Below the pieces are notes generated by a model. That model made no database searches. It was not told where the DNA came from and worked only from the letters and a program-made list of their open reading frames with translations. A DNA stretch of 46,909 nucleotides from Acidobacteriota bacterium (GTDB taxonomy: Bacteria; Acidobacteriota; Thermoanaerobaculia; Multivoradales; JAHEKO01). Position numbers and translations under genes: made by a program. This document shows positions 16,689-25,089 of this stretch, one piece after another (the first letter of the stretch is position 1; each line of letters begins with the position of its first letter). Location: assembly GCA_030597375.1 (NCBI GenBank), contig JAUVRX010000003.1:1-46909 (forward strand). The letters are read 5' to 3'.

Positions 16689-17900
16689 ATGAGGGCTAGG
16701 CCTATTGCTACCGTCGACCTCCGAATGAACGCTTCTCCCGAAGCACGGAGTCCAGACCGAGAGAGCGGCTCTGCGCCGGGCTACATTCTGGTCGTCGACG
16801 ACGAAGAGCAGATCCGGGACCTCATCAGCCGCTACCTGGTGGAGGGCGGACACCAGTGCCATACCGCCGCCACTGCAGAAGAGGCTCTTGCAGTAGCAGC
16901 CACCTATCCCGACCCCGCGCTGGTACTGACGGACATTCGCATGCCGGGAGTCGGTGGCGTCGAGCTCCTGCATCGCCTCAAGCAGATGGACGAAAACGTC
17001 CAGGTCGTCATGGTCTCGAGCCACCAGGATCTCGACACCGTTCGGCAGTGTCTGCGGGAGGGTGCCTACGACTATCTCCTGAAGCCTTTCAAATGGGAGC
17101 TCCTGTCGAATACCGTGTCGCGAGCTCTCGAGCGCCATTATCTGCTGCGGGAGAACGATCGCTATCGACAGAATCTCGAGCGGCTCATTCTGGAGCAGAC
17201 CGAAGAGATTCGCGAGACCCGTGACATCGCCATGATCACGCTTGCCAAGCTGGCCGAATCGCGAGACAGCACGACAGGCCTTCATCTGGACCGAATCGAG
17301 GCCTACAGTCGTCGGCTGGCGGAAGAGCTTCAGGCCGGCCCCTACGCGAGCCATCTGACGGACGCATATCTCGACCACCTGGCAAAGTCCAGCCCTCTTC
17401 ACGACATCGGCAAGGTCGGCATACCCGACTCGATCCTCTGTAAGCCCGGCCCTCTGAGCAGCGCGCAGTTTCGACTCATGCAGACGCACACCACGATCGG
17501 CGGCAACACGTTGCGCTCGGTCCTGGAGCGTTTCGAAACCCATGGCTTTCTGGTCATGGCCATGGAAATCGCCTACAGTCATCACGAACGATGGGATGGA
17601 TGCGGCTATCCACAGGGCCTGGCCGGTGAAGAGATCCCGCTGGCAGCGAGAATCGTCGCTCTGGTAGACTCCTACGACACTCTCACCAGCGACCGCCCCT
17701 ACAAACGAGCCGTTTCCCACGCCGAAGCCGTTCAGCGCATCGTCGTCGACCGTGGCAAGCACTTCGAGCCGGGCATCGTCGACGGTTTCATGGCCTGCCA
17801 TGCCGATCTCGACTCGATTCGGAAGCAAGGTTCCAGTGCCGACTCAGAGCCGGTGACATGGGACTCCGACGAGCAGCCCACCAAGGAGAATCCCAGCTGA
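16689..17900 (+). CDS. HD-GYP response regulator (probable c-di-GMP phosphodiesterase)
   Basis: A 403-residue two-domain signalling protein. A receiver spans about residues 30-150 (VVDDEEQIRD, phospho-acceptor in LTDIRMPG, lysine in LKPF). A coiled region about 155-185 links it to an HD-GYP domain (about 190-385) with HDIGKVGIPD and HHERWDGCGYPQGL, so both the metal-binding HD and the GYP signature are intact. The expected reaction is hydrolysis of cyclic di-GMP. ATG codons at 16689 and 16725 are both possible starts; neither has a clear Shine-Dalgarno. It follows pnp by 20 bases and is followed by the Nif3-like gene. No kinase is nearby. Confidence 0.9.
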   Translation: MRARPIATVDLRMNASPEARSPDRESGSAPGYILVVDDEEQIRDLISRYLVEGGHQCHTAATAEEALAVAATYPDPALVLTDIRMPGVGGVELLHRLKQMDENVQVVMVSSHQDLDTVRQCLREGAYDYLLKPFKWELLSNTVSRALERHYLLRENDRYRQNLERLILEQTEEIRETRDIAMITLAKLAESRDSTTGLHLDRIEAYSRRLAEELQAGPYASHLTDAYLDHLAKSSPLHDIGKVGIPDSILCKPGPLSSAQFRLMQTHTTIGGNTLRSVLERFETHGFLVMAMEIAYSHHERWDGCGYPQGLAGEEIPLAARIVALVDSYDTLTSDRPYKRAVSHAEAVQRIVVDRGKHFEPGIVDGFMACHADLDSIRKQGSSADSEPVTWDSDEQPTKENPS

Positions 17901-17929
17901 CGATCGACAGGCCAACATCCAAGGGGACG

Positions 17930-18685
17930 GTGGATCGCGACGACCTGGTTTCCTACCTCGACAGATTCCTGATGGCGGACCAGGGCGCCGATTTCTGCCC
18001 GAACGGTTTGCAGGTCGAAGGGACTCCGACCGTTCGAAGACTTGTCACCGGCGTATCGGCCTGCCTCGAGCTATTCGAGCGCGCGCGTCAGCGACAGGCG
18101 GATGCGGTTCTCGTTCACCACGGCATCTTCTGGGAAGGCACTCCCAGACAATTGACGGGGCTCCAGCGCCGACGGGTGGCCGAGCTCATCGAAGCAGATC
18201 TCAATCTGATCGCCTACCACCTGCCTCTCGATCGCCACCCCGAGGTCGGCAACAATGCAGTCGCAGCTCGACGCCTGGAACTCCGACATCTCGAGCCCTT
18301 CGGGGATCACGCAGGATCGAGTTTGGGATTTAGAGGAGAGTTTGCCCGACCGATCCAGTTACCGGAGCTGCTCGATCGGTGTCGGGCGGTCTTCGCGCAG
18401 GAACCTCTCTGCTTTGCTGCCGGACCCGAAGCCGTCTCCACCCTCGGAGTGATCAGCGGCGGGGCCGAGAGCTCCTTTCATGACGCCATCTCCGCCGGCC
18501 TCGACGCCTTTGTCACCGGTGAGGCCAGTGAGTGGGTCATGAATGTCGCGCGAGAGAGCGCTACCCACTTCATCGCTGCCGGCCACTATGCCACCGAGCG
18601 CCTCGGCGTTCAGGCCCTCGGGGAGCACCTCCGCCAGAAGTTCGGAATCGAAGTACACTTCGAAGACATTCCAAACCCCGTCTAG
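17930..18685 (+). CDS. Nif3-like dinuclear metal-centre protein
   Basis: Member of the Nif3/YbgI family (also annotated GTP cyclohydrolase I type 2 homologue); the true substrate is unclear for most members. Metal-site features: CPNGLQVEG, VLVHHGIFWEG, YHLPLDRHPEVGNN and the C-terminal GHYATERLG, with GGAES before it. The start is uncertain. GTG 17930 (chosen) gives 251 residues beginning where homologues begin, but its AAGGGG is only 3 bases away. ATG 17858 overlaps the HD-GYP gene by 43 bases. A CTG at 17897 overlaps the upstream TGA (CTGA) and has AAGGAG at an ideal 8-base distance. Last gene of the plus-strand cluster, convergent with tatD. Confidence 0.9.
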   Translation: MDRDDLVSYLDRFLMADQGADFCPNGLQVEGTPTVRRLVTGVSACLELFERARQRQADAVLVHHGIFWEGTPRQLTGLQRRRVAELIEADLNLIAYHLPLDRHPEVGNNAVAARRLELRHLEPFGDHAGSSLGFRGEFARPIQLPELLDRCRAVFAQEPLCFAAGPEAVSTLGVISGGAESSFHDAISAGLDAFVTGEASEWVMNVARESATHFIAAGHYATERLGVQALGEHLRQKFGIEVHFEDIPNPV

Positions 18686-18723
18686 GAGTCCGCCCGAGGT
18701 ACCCAGGTCGCTGCGCGGGGGCC

Positions 18724-19521
18724 TCAGGCGGCCTTGGGGAAGAGTCGGTAGAAGTTCCGAGTGCTCACCTGGCAGAAGTCTTCGTATCCCAGTTCCAGCT
18801 CCCCGGCCACACACCGGGCCACCTCGATCACATAGGCTGGCCGGTTCGGCTTTCCTCGATAGGGCACTGGCGCCAGGTAGGGAGTGTCCGTTTCGACGAG
18901 AATCCGGTCACGAGGAATGTGTGGCAGGACCTCTCGGACATTCTGTGCCCGCTCGAAGGTGACCATGCCCGAGAATCCAAGATAGAAACCCCTGCCAATC
19001 AGGTACGTCGCCAACTCGAGACCTGCGGCGAATGAGTGAAAGTCCCCTTCGAGCCCGTCGAAGCCTGGTTCCTGCAAGAGCTCCCACATCTCCTCATTGC
19101 TCTCGCGGTTGTGTACCACAACAGGAAGACCGTGTTCCAACGCCACTTCCCATTGCTCGCGCAGTGCCAACATCTGGGACTGCCTGTCAGACAGGTTGTA
19201 GTGGAAGTCAAGACCGCACTCCCCAACCGCCACGACCTTTGGATCCGCCAGAAGCTCAGACAATCGACTTCGGTGACCGCCAGACCATGAAGAGGCCTCG
19301 TGAGGGTGGACGCCGAGGGCGCACCAGACGTCTGTCTGATGATGGCAGAGATCCAATATCTCCTCTGCCTCCTCCAACCGCAGGGCTGGAATCAGAAACC
19401 CGGTAACCCCTCGGGATCTCGCCTCTTCGAGGGCCGCCTGACGTTGTGAAACCGTGAGGCTCTGCAAGTGGCAATGGGAATCGATGACCCGACCCGCACC
19501 ACCTGACGCTGGCGACGTCAC
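18724..19521 (-). CDS. tatD: TatD-family metal-dependent deoxyribonuclease
   Basis: A 265-residue TIM-barrel hydrolase related to TatD/YcfH DNases. Metal ligands are visible in VIDSHCHL (start of the barrel), GVHPHEA, AVGECGLDFHY, a His in VVVHNRES, HSFA and VETDTPYLAP. Members cleave DNA from the 3' end, with suggested roles in DNA repair or tRNA quality control. Translation starts at GTG 19521, which overlaps the stop of the tRNA-binding-domain gene upstream (GTGA). That arrangement echoes the metG-tatD neighbourhood of many bacteria. It ends 38 bases from the convergent Nif3-like gene. Confidence 0.92.
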   Translation of the reverse strand: MTSPASGGAGRVIDSHCHLQSLTVSQRQAALEEARSRGVTGFLIPALRLEEAEEILDLCHHQTDVWCALGVHPHEASSWSGGHRSRLSELLADPKVVAVGECGLDFHYNLSDRQSQMLALREQWEVALEHGLPVVVHNRESNEEMWELLQEPGFDGLEGDFHSFAAGLELATYLIGRGFYLGFSGMVTFERAQNVREVLPHIPRDRILVETDTPYLAPVPYRGKPNRPAYVIEVARCVAGELELGYEDFCQVSTRNFYRLFPKAA

Positions 19522-19850
19522 TTGACCGGGGTACCGCTCGGCACCGGTTCCCCTGGTTGCAATAGCACCGGTTTCCCCTCCACTGAGGCCGCAAGCACCA
19601 TCCCTTGGGACTCGACACCCATCAGCTGGACGGGTTCCAGGTTCGTGACCACCACTACCTGTCTGCCCACGAGCTCCTCGGTGGAATACTGGCGGGCGAT
19701 TCCAGCCACCAGGACCCGACTCTCGCTGCCGAGATCGACGATCAGCTTCAGAAGCTTGTTCGAATTCGGAATCGGCTCGGCCCCGGTCACGGTCGCGACC
19801 TTGAGCTCGGATTGGAAGAACTGCTCGATGGTGATCGTAGACATGCTCAT
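19518..19850 (-). CDS. Stand-alone tRNA-binding domain (MetRS beta-type)
   Basis: A 110-residue OB-fold protein homologous to the C-terminal tRNA-binding domain of methionyl-tRNA synthetase and to Trbp111/Arc1p-like proteins. The sequence ELKVATVTGAEPIPNSNKLL, then LVAGIARQYSTEELVGRQVV, and SQGMVLAA are the family signatures. It should bind tRNA and help a synthetase in trans. The MetRS catalytic part is not adjacent: radC lies upstream and tatD downstream. The ATG at 19850 has AGGAGG just before it; a second ATG two codons later is also possible. It overlaps tatD by 4 bases, so they form one operon. Confidence 0.88.
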   Translation of the reverse strand: MSMSTITIEQFFQSELKVATVTGAEPIPNSNKLLKLIVDLGSESRVLVAGIARQYSTEELVGRQVVVVTNLEPVQLMGVESQGMVLAASVEGKPVLLQPGEPVPSGTPVK

Positions 19851-19889
19851 GCTCCCTCCTCGAAACGGAGTGAGCTTACCAGACCACCT

Positions 19890-20594
19890 CTAGCAGATTC
19901 CCTGGCGACGCAACGAGGTCCACGCACCCCCGGCTCCCAGCACCAGATGGTCCACCAGGTGCAGACCCACGAGCTGCCCGGCCTCCACCATTCTGCGGGT
20001 AAAACCCAGGTCTTCAGCGCTGGGCGAGGGGTCTCCGCTCGGATGGGTATGAAACAAGACGATGCCGGCCGCGTCACGCAGGCGACCCTCCTTGAGGATC
20101 GCTCTCGGCTCCACGGCTGCTCGACTCAGAGTACCCCGATACAGCTCTGTTTCACCGATCAGACGATTTCGAGTGTCCAGGTAGAGAGCGCCCATCACCT
20201 CTTGACCTTTGAGGCTGTACCGAAGCTCCAGGTACGAGGCTACGGATTGGGGGTCCGTGAGCAGCTCGCGATCGGCCATTCGTGCCCGCGAGAAGCGCCG
20301 GGCGAGCTCCACCGCAGCCAGAAGTCCCGCCGCCTTGGCAGGCCCCAGCCCGGCCCTCTTCAAGACCAGGGGTCCGGCCCCCAGCAGACCGGTCAGACCT
20401 TCGCTGGTGCGTAAGAGGTCCCGTGCCAGCTCGAGCACAGACTTGCCGGGCTTGCCTGTCCGCAGAACAACCGCCACCAATTCCACGTCGGAAAGGGCCG
20501 CGCTTCCATTGTTGAGGAGGCGCTCGCGCGGCCGCTGATCCCTGGGCAACTCGCGCAGAAAGCTACTACGACCATCGGTTGGCTCAGATTCCAA
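19890..20594 (-). CDS. radC: RadC family JAMM/MPN protein
   Basis: A 234-residue protein of the RadC family, historically called a DNA repair protein, though the repair role is doubtful in E. coli. The N-terminal part (1-105) has RPRERLLNNG and a helix-hairpin-helix-like segment. The C-terminal JAMM metalloprotease-like domain (about 115-230) holds HTHPSGDPSPSAEDLGFT, the metal-binding signature, intact. It starts 72 bases after the SDR stop. A GC-rich hairpin at 20609-20625 lies between them, so it may be separately transcribed. It precedes the tRNA-binding-domain gene by 39 bases. Confidence 0.92.
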   Translation of the reverse strand: MESEPTDGRSSFLRELPRDQRPRERLLNNGSAALSDVELVAVVLRTGKPGKSVLELARDLLRTSEGLTGLLGAGPLVLKRAGLGPAKAAGLLAAVELARRFSRARMADRELLTDPQSVASYLELRYSLKGQEVMGALYLDTRNRLIGETELYRGTLSRAAVEPRAILKEGRLRDAAGIVLFHTHPSGDPSPSAEDLGFTRRMVEAGQLVGLHLVDHLVLGAGGAWTSLRRQGIC

Positions 20595-20608
20595 TCTTCG
20601 AAGTCCTC

Positions 20609-20625
20609 GGGCCGTGGAGCGGCCC
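20609..20625 (-). other. GC-rich hairpin between SDR and radC
   Basis: GGGCCG and CGGCCC form a 6-bp stem with a 5-base loop. It lies 42 bases past the SDR stop and 15 bases before radC. No T tract follows on either strand at the expected place (plus side has TTCTT), so termination is only possible, not shown. Confidence 0.4.
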
Positions 20626-20666
20626 TTCTTGGATCAGTAGACGGAATCGGGAGCCGGATTCTTGCT

Positions 20667-21422
20667 TCAGCCCGCCAAGACGCTACCACCGTTGACGTTC
20701 AAGACCTCACCCGTGATGTGTCGAGCCAGTGGAGAGGCCAGGAAGACCACCGGCCCGGCAATGTCTTCGGGAGATGCCACCCTCTCGAGGGGAATCGCCT
20801 CTTCAATGGCCTCTCGCCCGCCGTCTTCGAACGCCTCGCGACAGAGCTCCGTGTCCACCCAGCCTGGAGCTACGGCGTTGACGCGAATCTGTGGTGCCAG
20901 CTCCGAGCTCCACGACTTCGTGGCCGAGATCACCGCGCCTTTGCTGGCAGCGTAGGGGCTGTACAAGGCCTCGCCCCTTTGCCCGGCTGTGGAGCTGATG
21001 TTGACGATGTTTCCGTCGTTCGACCTCTCGAAAAGCCGAATCGCCCGAGATGCACAAAGGAAGACGCCTCGCTCGTTGAGGGTCCAGGTCTCTTCGAGCA
21101 GTTGGAGATTCAGCTCTCTCAGCGGATTTTCAATCCAGATTCCGGCGTTGTTGACCAGACAATCGAGCTGGCCCCATGTCGCTTCGATAGCTTCGAACAG
21201 GCTGTCCACTCCTGCAGGCTCACCCAGATCGGCTGCCACCTTGAAATGGGGTTGGCTCGTCAGCCCCTCCAGGTCGCTCAAAACTGCAGCCGCTGCGTTC
21301 TCCTCAGCCCGATAGTGCACGCACACAGCTGCACCCACCTCGGCAAAGAGACGGCAACAGGCCGCTCCGATCCCCCGGCTACCGCCGGTGACCAGAACCC
21401 TGGAACCTTCGAGATCGATCAT
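20667..21422 (-). CDS. Short-chain dehydrogenase/reductase (FabG-like)
   Basis: A 251-residue classical SDR. The NAD(P)-binding TGGSRGIG lies at about residues 12-19, NNAG near 91, and the catalytic Ser-Tyr-Lys set in NISSTAGQRGEALYSPYAASK. The end VFLASPLARHITGEVLNVNGG is FabG-like. It probably reduces or oxidises a 3-oxoacyl/3-hydroxyacyl thioester; the HYRAEE after the second strand suggests NADPH preference, which is an inference. Its ATG overlaps the thiolase stop, so the pair likely catalyses successive acyl-CoA steps (condensation then reduction, or the reverse). Confidence 0.9.
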   Translation of the reverse strand: MIDLEGSRVLVTGGSRGIGAACCRLFAEVGAAVCVHYRAEENAAAAVLSDLEGLTSQPHFKVAADLGEPAGVDSLFEAIEATWGQLDCLVNNAGIWIENPLRELNLQLLEETWTLNERGVFLCASRAIRLFERSNDGNIVNISSTAGQRGEALYSPYAASKGAVISATKSWSSELAPQIRVNAVAPGWVDTELCREAFEDGGREAIEEAIPLERVASPEDIAGPVVFLASPLARHITGEVLNVNGGSVLAG

Positions 21423-22606
21423 GAGAAAGCCTCGACGACCATGGCGATTCCCTGACCACCACCGATGCAGGCCGAAGCCACTCCTCTCCCGCCGCCCCGG
21501 CGCCGCAGTTCCTTCAGAAGAGTCAGGACCAGACGGGTTCCGGTAGCACCCAATGGATGACCCAGGGCGATGGCACCGCCGTTGACGTTCAGTTTGCTCG
21601 TCTCCAGGTCCATCTCGCGAACGACAGCCACGATCTGTCCAGCGAAGGCCTCGTTGATCTCGAAAAGGTCCAGATCCCCCATCGAGAGCCCGGCGCGCTC
21701 GAGAGCGAGGGCGATAGCAGGGACCGGACCGATACCCATCCGAGAAGGCTCTACGCCTACAGTCGCCCAGGAGAGAATCCTCCCCAGCGGTGGATCGGAT
21801 CGACCCTGAACGCCCTCGTTGGTGGTCAACACCATCATGGCAGCTCCATCGACAATGCCGGACGCATTCCCCGCGGTCACAGAGCTCTCTTCACCAAACA
21901 CCGGCGGCAACGCCGCGAGCTCTTCCAGAGTCGTCTCGGGACGCAGATGCTCGTCGCGCTCTACCGTTCTTCGTCGCCTTCCCCTGCCGACCTCGACCGG
22001 CATGACTTCTTCGGCCAGGCGGCCACTCTCCCAGGCGGCCGCTGCACGCTCCTGGCTCTGCAGCGCGAACTCGTCCTGCTCCTGTCGACTGATCCCGTAG
22101 TCCTTTGCCAGGTTGTTGCTGGTCTGCGCCATGAAACAGCCGCAATAGGGATCGTAGAGCGACGCCATGAGCAGGTCTTCCAGCTTTCCCTGACCGAGGC
22201 GGAACCCCTTTCGCGCTCCCCAGATGCAGTGCGGAGCCTGCGTCATGTTCTCCATACCACCCACCAGGCAAGTGCTCGCCTCGCCCAGCAGGATGGCATG
22301 AGCGCCCGAAATGATCGACTGGATCCCCGAGCCGCAGAGGCGGTTGACGGTCAGCGCCGGCTTCGACTTCGGCACCTCCGCCTTGAGAGCCACGTGTCGG
22401 GCCCCGTAGATCGCATCGGTCGAAGTCTGCAGTGCGTTGCCAACGAAGGTGTGATCGATCGCCTCCGGATCAATTCCGGTCCGCCGCAGAGTCTCCTTGG
22501 CAGCCAGGACTCCAAGATCGAGGGCCGAGATATCGGCAAAGGACTGGCCGAACTCCGCCATCGGAGTCCGAACACCGTCCAGCAGTACCAGGTCTTTGAT
22601 CTCCAT
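21419..22606 (-). CDS. Acetyl-CoA C-acyltransferase (thiolase)
   Basis: A 395-residue thiolase, the usual length for acetyl-CoA acetyltransferase/3-ketoacyl-CoA thiolase. Catalytic residues: nucleophile C91 in NRLCGSGIQS, NEAF, His in GHPLGATGTR and the second Cys in ACIGGGQG. It either condenses two acyl-CoAs or cleaves 3-ketoacyl-CoA. Coupled to the SDR by a 4-base overlap and 15 bases after threonine synthase. The acyl-CoA dehydrogenase at 1576-2721 could supply or use the same intermediates. Chain-length preference is not readable. Confidence 0.94.
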   Translation of the reverse strand: MEIKDLVLLDGVRTPMAEFGQSFADISALDLGVLAAKETLRRTGIDPEAIDHTFVGNALQTSTDAIYGARHVALKAEVPKSKPALTVNRLCGSGIQSIISGAHAILLGEASTCLVGGMENMTQAPHCIWGARKGFRLGQGKLEDLLMASLYDPYCGCFMAQTSNNLAKDYGISRQEQDEFALQSQERAAAAWESGRLAEEVMPVEVGRGRRRRTVERDEHLRPETTLEELAALPPVFGEESSVTAGNASGIVDGAAMMVLTTNEGVQGRSDPPLGRILSWATVGVEPSRMGIGPVPAIALALERAGLSMGDLDLFEINEAFAGQIVAVVREMDLETSKLNVNGGAIALGHPLGATGTRLVLTLLKELRRRGGGRGVASACIGGGQGIAMVVEAFS

Positions 22607-22621
22607 TTCGCAATCTCCCTT

Positions 22622-23821
22622 TCAGGATCGATCGGTCTCGACCCCCTGCTCGAAGTAGTTCGCCGGGTGGCCGGTCTGAAATACGACCGTACGCTCACCC
22701 GCTTGAATCAGGCCCTCGTCGACCAACTTCTCGAATCCCACCACGGCCGCCGCCCCTTCGGGCCCCAGCCATAGGCCCTCCTGGCTCGCGAACCGCGCTC
22801 GGGTCTCCACGACCTCCTGCTCGCCTACGGTCACAGCCGCCCCCCTGGTTTCCCGAAGCGCACCCAGGATCAGTGAGTCAGCCAGCGATCTGGGGACTCG
22901 AAGGCCCCACACCCGCGTCCGTGGCTCCTCCCACGGAACGGCTCGTTCCTCTCCTGACTGGAAGGCCCGCACGATCGGTGCAAAAGCTGCCATCTGGACC
23001 GCCGCCAATCGGGGTAGCCGGTCCTGCAAGAGGCCCAGCGCCTGGAGCTCCCGAAACGCCTTGTACATGGCGACGATTCCAGTGCCCCCTCCCGTCGGGT
23101 ACACGATCCAGTCGGGCGGGTCCCAGCCGAACTGCTCGACCACTTCGAGACCCATGGTCTTCTTGCCCTCGACCCTGTACGGTTCTCGGAAGGTCGAAAG
23201 ATCCCAAAAGCCATCCTCGAAGGCTTGCAGCTCCAAGGCGGAATCTACGAGGGTCGCTCCGCCGAGCAGCACGTCGGCACCAAACAAGCGGCAGCGATCC
23301 ACGATCCCACCCGGTGTATCGCTCGGCAGGGCCACCCTGCAGGGAAGGCCGGCGGCAGCGGCAAAGGCGGCAGTGGCGAGAGCGGCGTTTCCGGCGCTCG
23401 GCAGCTGAACACCCGGAGCTCCCAATTCGCGCGCCCGATTCACCGCCAGGGACAGCCCACGGTCCTTGAAGGAGCCGGTAGGATTTCCTGCCTCCTCTTT
23501 GAGCCACAGCTGTGTTCCTTCAGGCGAATGCCGAACGCGAATCAGAGGCGTTCCACCTTCCCCCAGGTCGATCCGATCGGCGAAGCGCTCTACCGGTAGC
23601 AGCTCCCGGTATCGCCAGAGACTCCAGGGCCTACCAGCCAACCGAGTCTTCAGAACCGCTCCTTTTTTCGGATCCAGATCGTAGGTAACCAGCCAGGGGA
23701 CCTCTTCATCGCTCGTCGGCGACTGCGCTCGCAGGTTCAAATGCCGCCCACTCTTCGACGAAACCAGATCTCTGGCCCAGGTCACCGCCGCAGACTGCTC
23801 GATTGACGTCGATGAGCTCAC
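22622..23821 (-). CDS. thrC: Threonine synthase-like PLP enzyme
   Basis: A 399-residue fold-type II PLP enzyme, expected to convert O-phosphohomoserine to threonine. The PLP lysine is K119 in NPTGSFKDRG, with SAGNAALATAAFAAAAGLP after it and the phosphate-binding YPTGGGTGI later. Length and order fit threonine synthase of the shorter bacterial class. The first 40 residues, where many homologues have a CxxC pair, read SSKSGRHLNL and lack cysteine. A threonine dehydratase-like or other PLP-lyase role is less likely but not excluded. The ATG overlaps the stop of the glycosyltransferase upstream by 4 bases. No other threonine gene is nearby. Confidence 0.85.
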   Translation of the reverse strand: MSSSTSIEQSAAVTWARDLVSSKSGRHLNLRAQSPTSDEEVPWLVTYDLDPKKGAVLKTRLAGRPWSLWRYRELLPVERFADRIDLGEGGTPLIRVRHSPEGTQLWLKEEAGNPTGSFKDRGLSLAVNRARELGAPGVQLPSAGNAALATAAFAAAAGLPCRVALPSDTPGGIVDRCRLFGADVLLGGATLVDSALELQAFEDGFWDLSTFREPYRVEGKKTMGLEVVEQFGWDPPDWIVYPTGGGTGIVAMYKAFRELQALGLLQDRLPRLAAVQMAAFAPIVRAFQSGEERAVPWEEPRTRVWGLRVPRSLADSLILGALRETRGAAVTVGEQEVVETRARFASQEGLWLGPEGAAAVVGFEKLVDEGLIQAGERTVVFQTGHPANYFEQGVETDRS

Positions 23822-25077
23822 TTCGTCGCTTCCTCCATGGAGCGGTCCTTGGGCTTCGAGCTCTCAGCAGCTCGGCTCAGGGCCGCCTCGTAAGCCGATC
23901 GATACCGTCCAGCCACCACCTGCCAGGTGAGCTCTTCAGTGGCCTTCCGGCGGGCAGCAGCACCCATTCGAGCCCGCTCCGATGGTGACTCGAGAAGACG
24001 ACGTAAAGCCGCCAACAACTGCTCGGCGTTTTGTTCCTCTACGAGCAGGCCCTGTTCTCCATCGGTCACGGCCAAGGGGATACCGGATATCGCCGAAGCC
24101 ACAACCGGCAACCCGCTGGCCATGCCTTCGAGAATGACATTCGGCAACCCATCGACGTTTCCCTTGTCGTCATGAACGGCGGGCAGCACGAAGAGATCGG
24201 CCGCCCGATACAGATCGGGCAGTGTGTCTCGAAGGACCAGCCCCGGAAAGTGAACTCGATCGGACCACCCTGCGGAGCTCTGTCGGAACTCCTCCAGCCG
24301 GTCTCCACCACCGGCCAGCACGAGATGGAGCGCCGAGTTGCTCCCGAGGAGCTCCGGCAGCAACCGAAGCAATCCCTGAAACCCCTTCTTGGTGACCATG
24401 CGACCGACGCCCAGCGCCATGACTGCACCTGCCGGGAGGCCGAGCCTCTGGCGCCAGATCTCTCGTCTTTCGGGGTCCGGCTTGAAGAGATCCACATCGA
24501 CGCCGTACGGGATGACCTGTGCCCATGAGCGATCGAAACCCAACTGGCAGACGCGGTCCACAAGCTCCGGCGAGCAGCCCGTAACCAGGCGGGCCTTTCG
24601 CAGCGCCATCCTGACCCAGGGGCGGAGCATGGCTTTCTCCGCCATAAAGACATCGCTGCCGTGCAATCCCACCGCAACCGGGACCGCGATTCTCGTCAGA
24701 CCCGAAACTACGCCGTTGGGCACCACCCAATGAGCGTGTACCAGGTCGTACGATCCAGCCTCGAGCTCTCTGGTTACCGCCGCCCGAGCCGCCAACGCGT
24801 AGAGCGGCGCAACGGCGCCAGCGCCGACTCTTACCGTCTCGTCCGAGCTCAGGCTGCGGCTGTATCCGAGCACCTCCAGACGCTCTGGAGCATAGCGAAA
24901 GCTCCTGACCTCCACGCCGTCGTCGGTCCAGCCGGGAGCGACCCCCTCTGCATGAGGTGTGAGTACAGTCACTCGATCTCCACCCTGGACGAGGGCTCGC
25001 GCCAGATCCCGAATGAAGGGTCCTGCAGTGTCGCCTTCGAAGCGAGGATAGGTCTGGGTCAGAAAGAGAAGATTCAG
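23818..25077 (-). CDS. Family 4 glycosyltransferase with CTG start
   Basis: A GT-B fold retaining glycosyltransferase, likely for envelope or exopolysaccharide. The C-terminal donor-binding half is typical: ALGVGRMVTKKGFQGLL, FPGLVLRDTLPDLYRAAD and NVILEGMASGLPVVAS with the EX7E-type glutamates. The earliest ATG/GTG/TTG in frame is GTG 24972, but this would remove the first Rossmann strand. The frame upstream encodes NLLFLTQTYPRFEGDTAGPF, a normal GT4 N-terminus, and begins at CTG 25077, 12 bases after the TAG of the GT2 gene, with GGAAGG 6 bases before it. From CTG the protein has 419 residues. Coupled to thrC downstream. Confidence 0.85.
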   Translation of the reverse strand: MNLLFLTQTYPRFEGDTAGPFIRDLARALVQGGDRVTVLTPHAEGVAPGWTDDGVEVRSFRYAPERLEVLGYSRSLSSDETVRVGAGAVAPLYALAARAAVTRELEAGSYDLVHAHWVVPNGVVSGLTRIAVPVAVGLHGSDVFMAEKAMLRPWVRMALRKARLVTGCSPELVDRVCQLGFDRSWAQVIPYGVDVDLFKPDPERREIWRQRLGLPAGAVMALGVGRMVTKKGFQGLLRLLPELLGSNSALHLVLAGGGDRLEEFRQSSAGWSDRVHFPGLVLRDTLPDLYRAADLFVLPAVHDDKGNVDGLPNVILEGMASGLPVVASAISGIPLAVTDGEQGLLVEEQNAEQLLAALRRLLESPSERARMGAAARRKATEELTWQVVAGRYRSAYEAALSRAAESSKPKDRSMEEATK

Positions 25078-25089
25078 GGCCGGCCTTCC

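Noticed and set aside
21557-22774. 405-codon open frame antisense to thiolase
   Set aside because: Covers the thiolase and thrC end in the opposite phase; thiolase catalytic motifs are intact, so this is a shadow.
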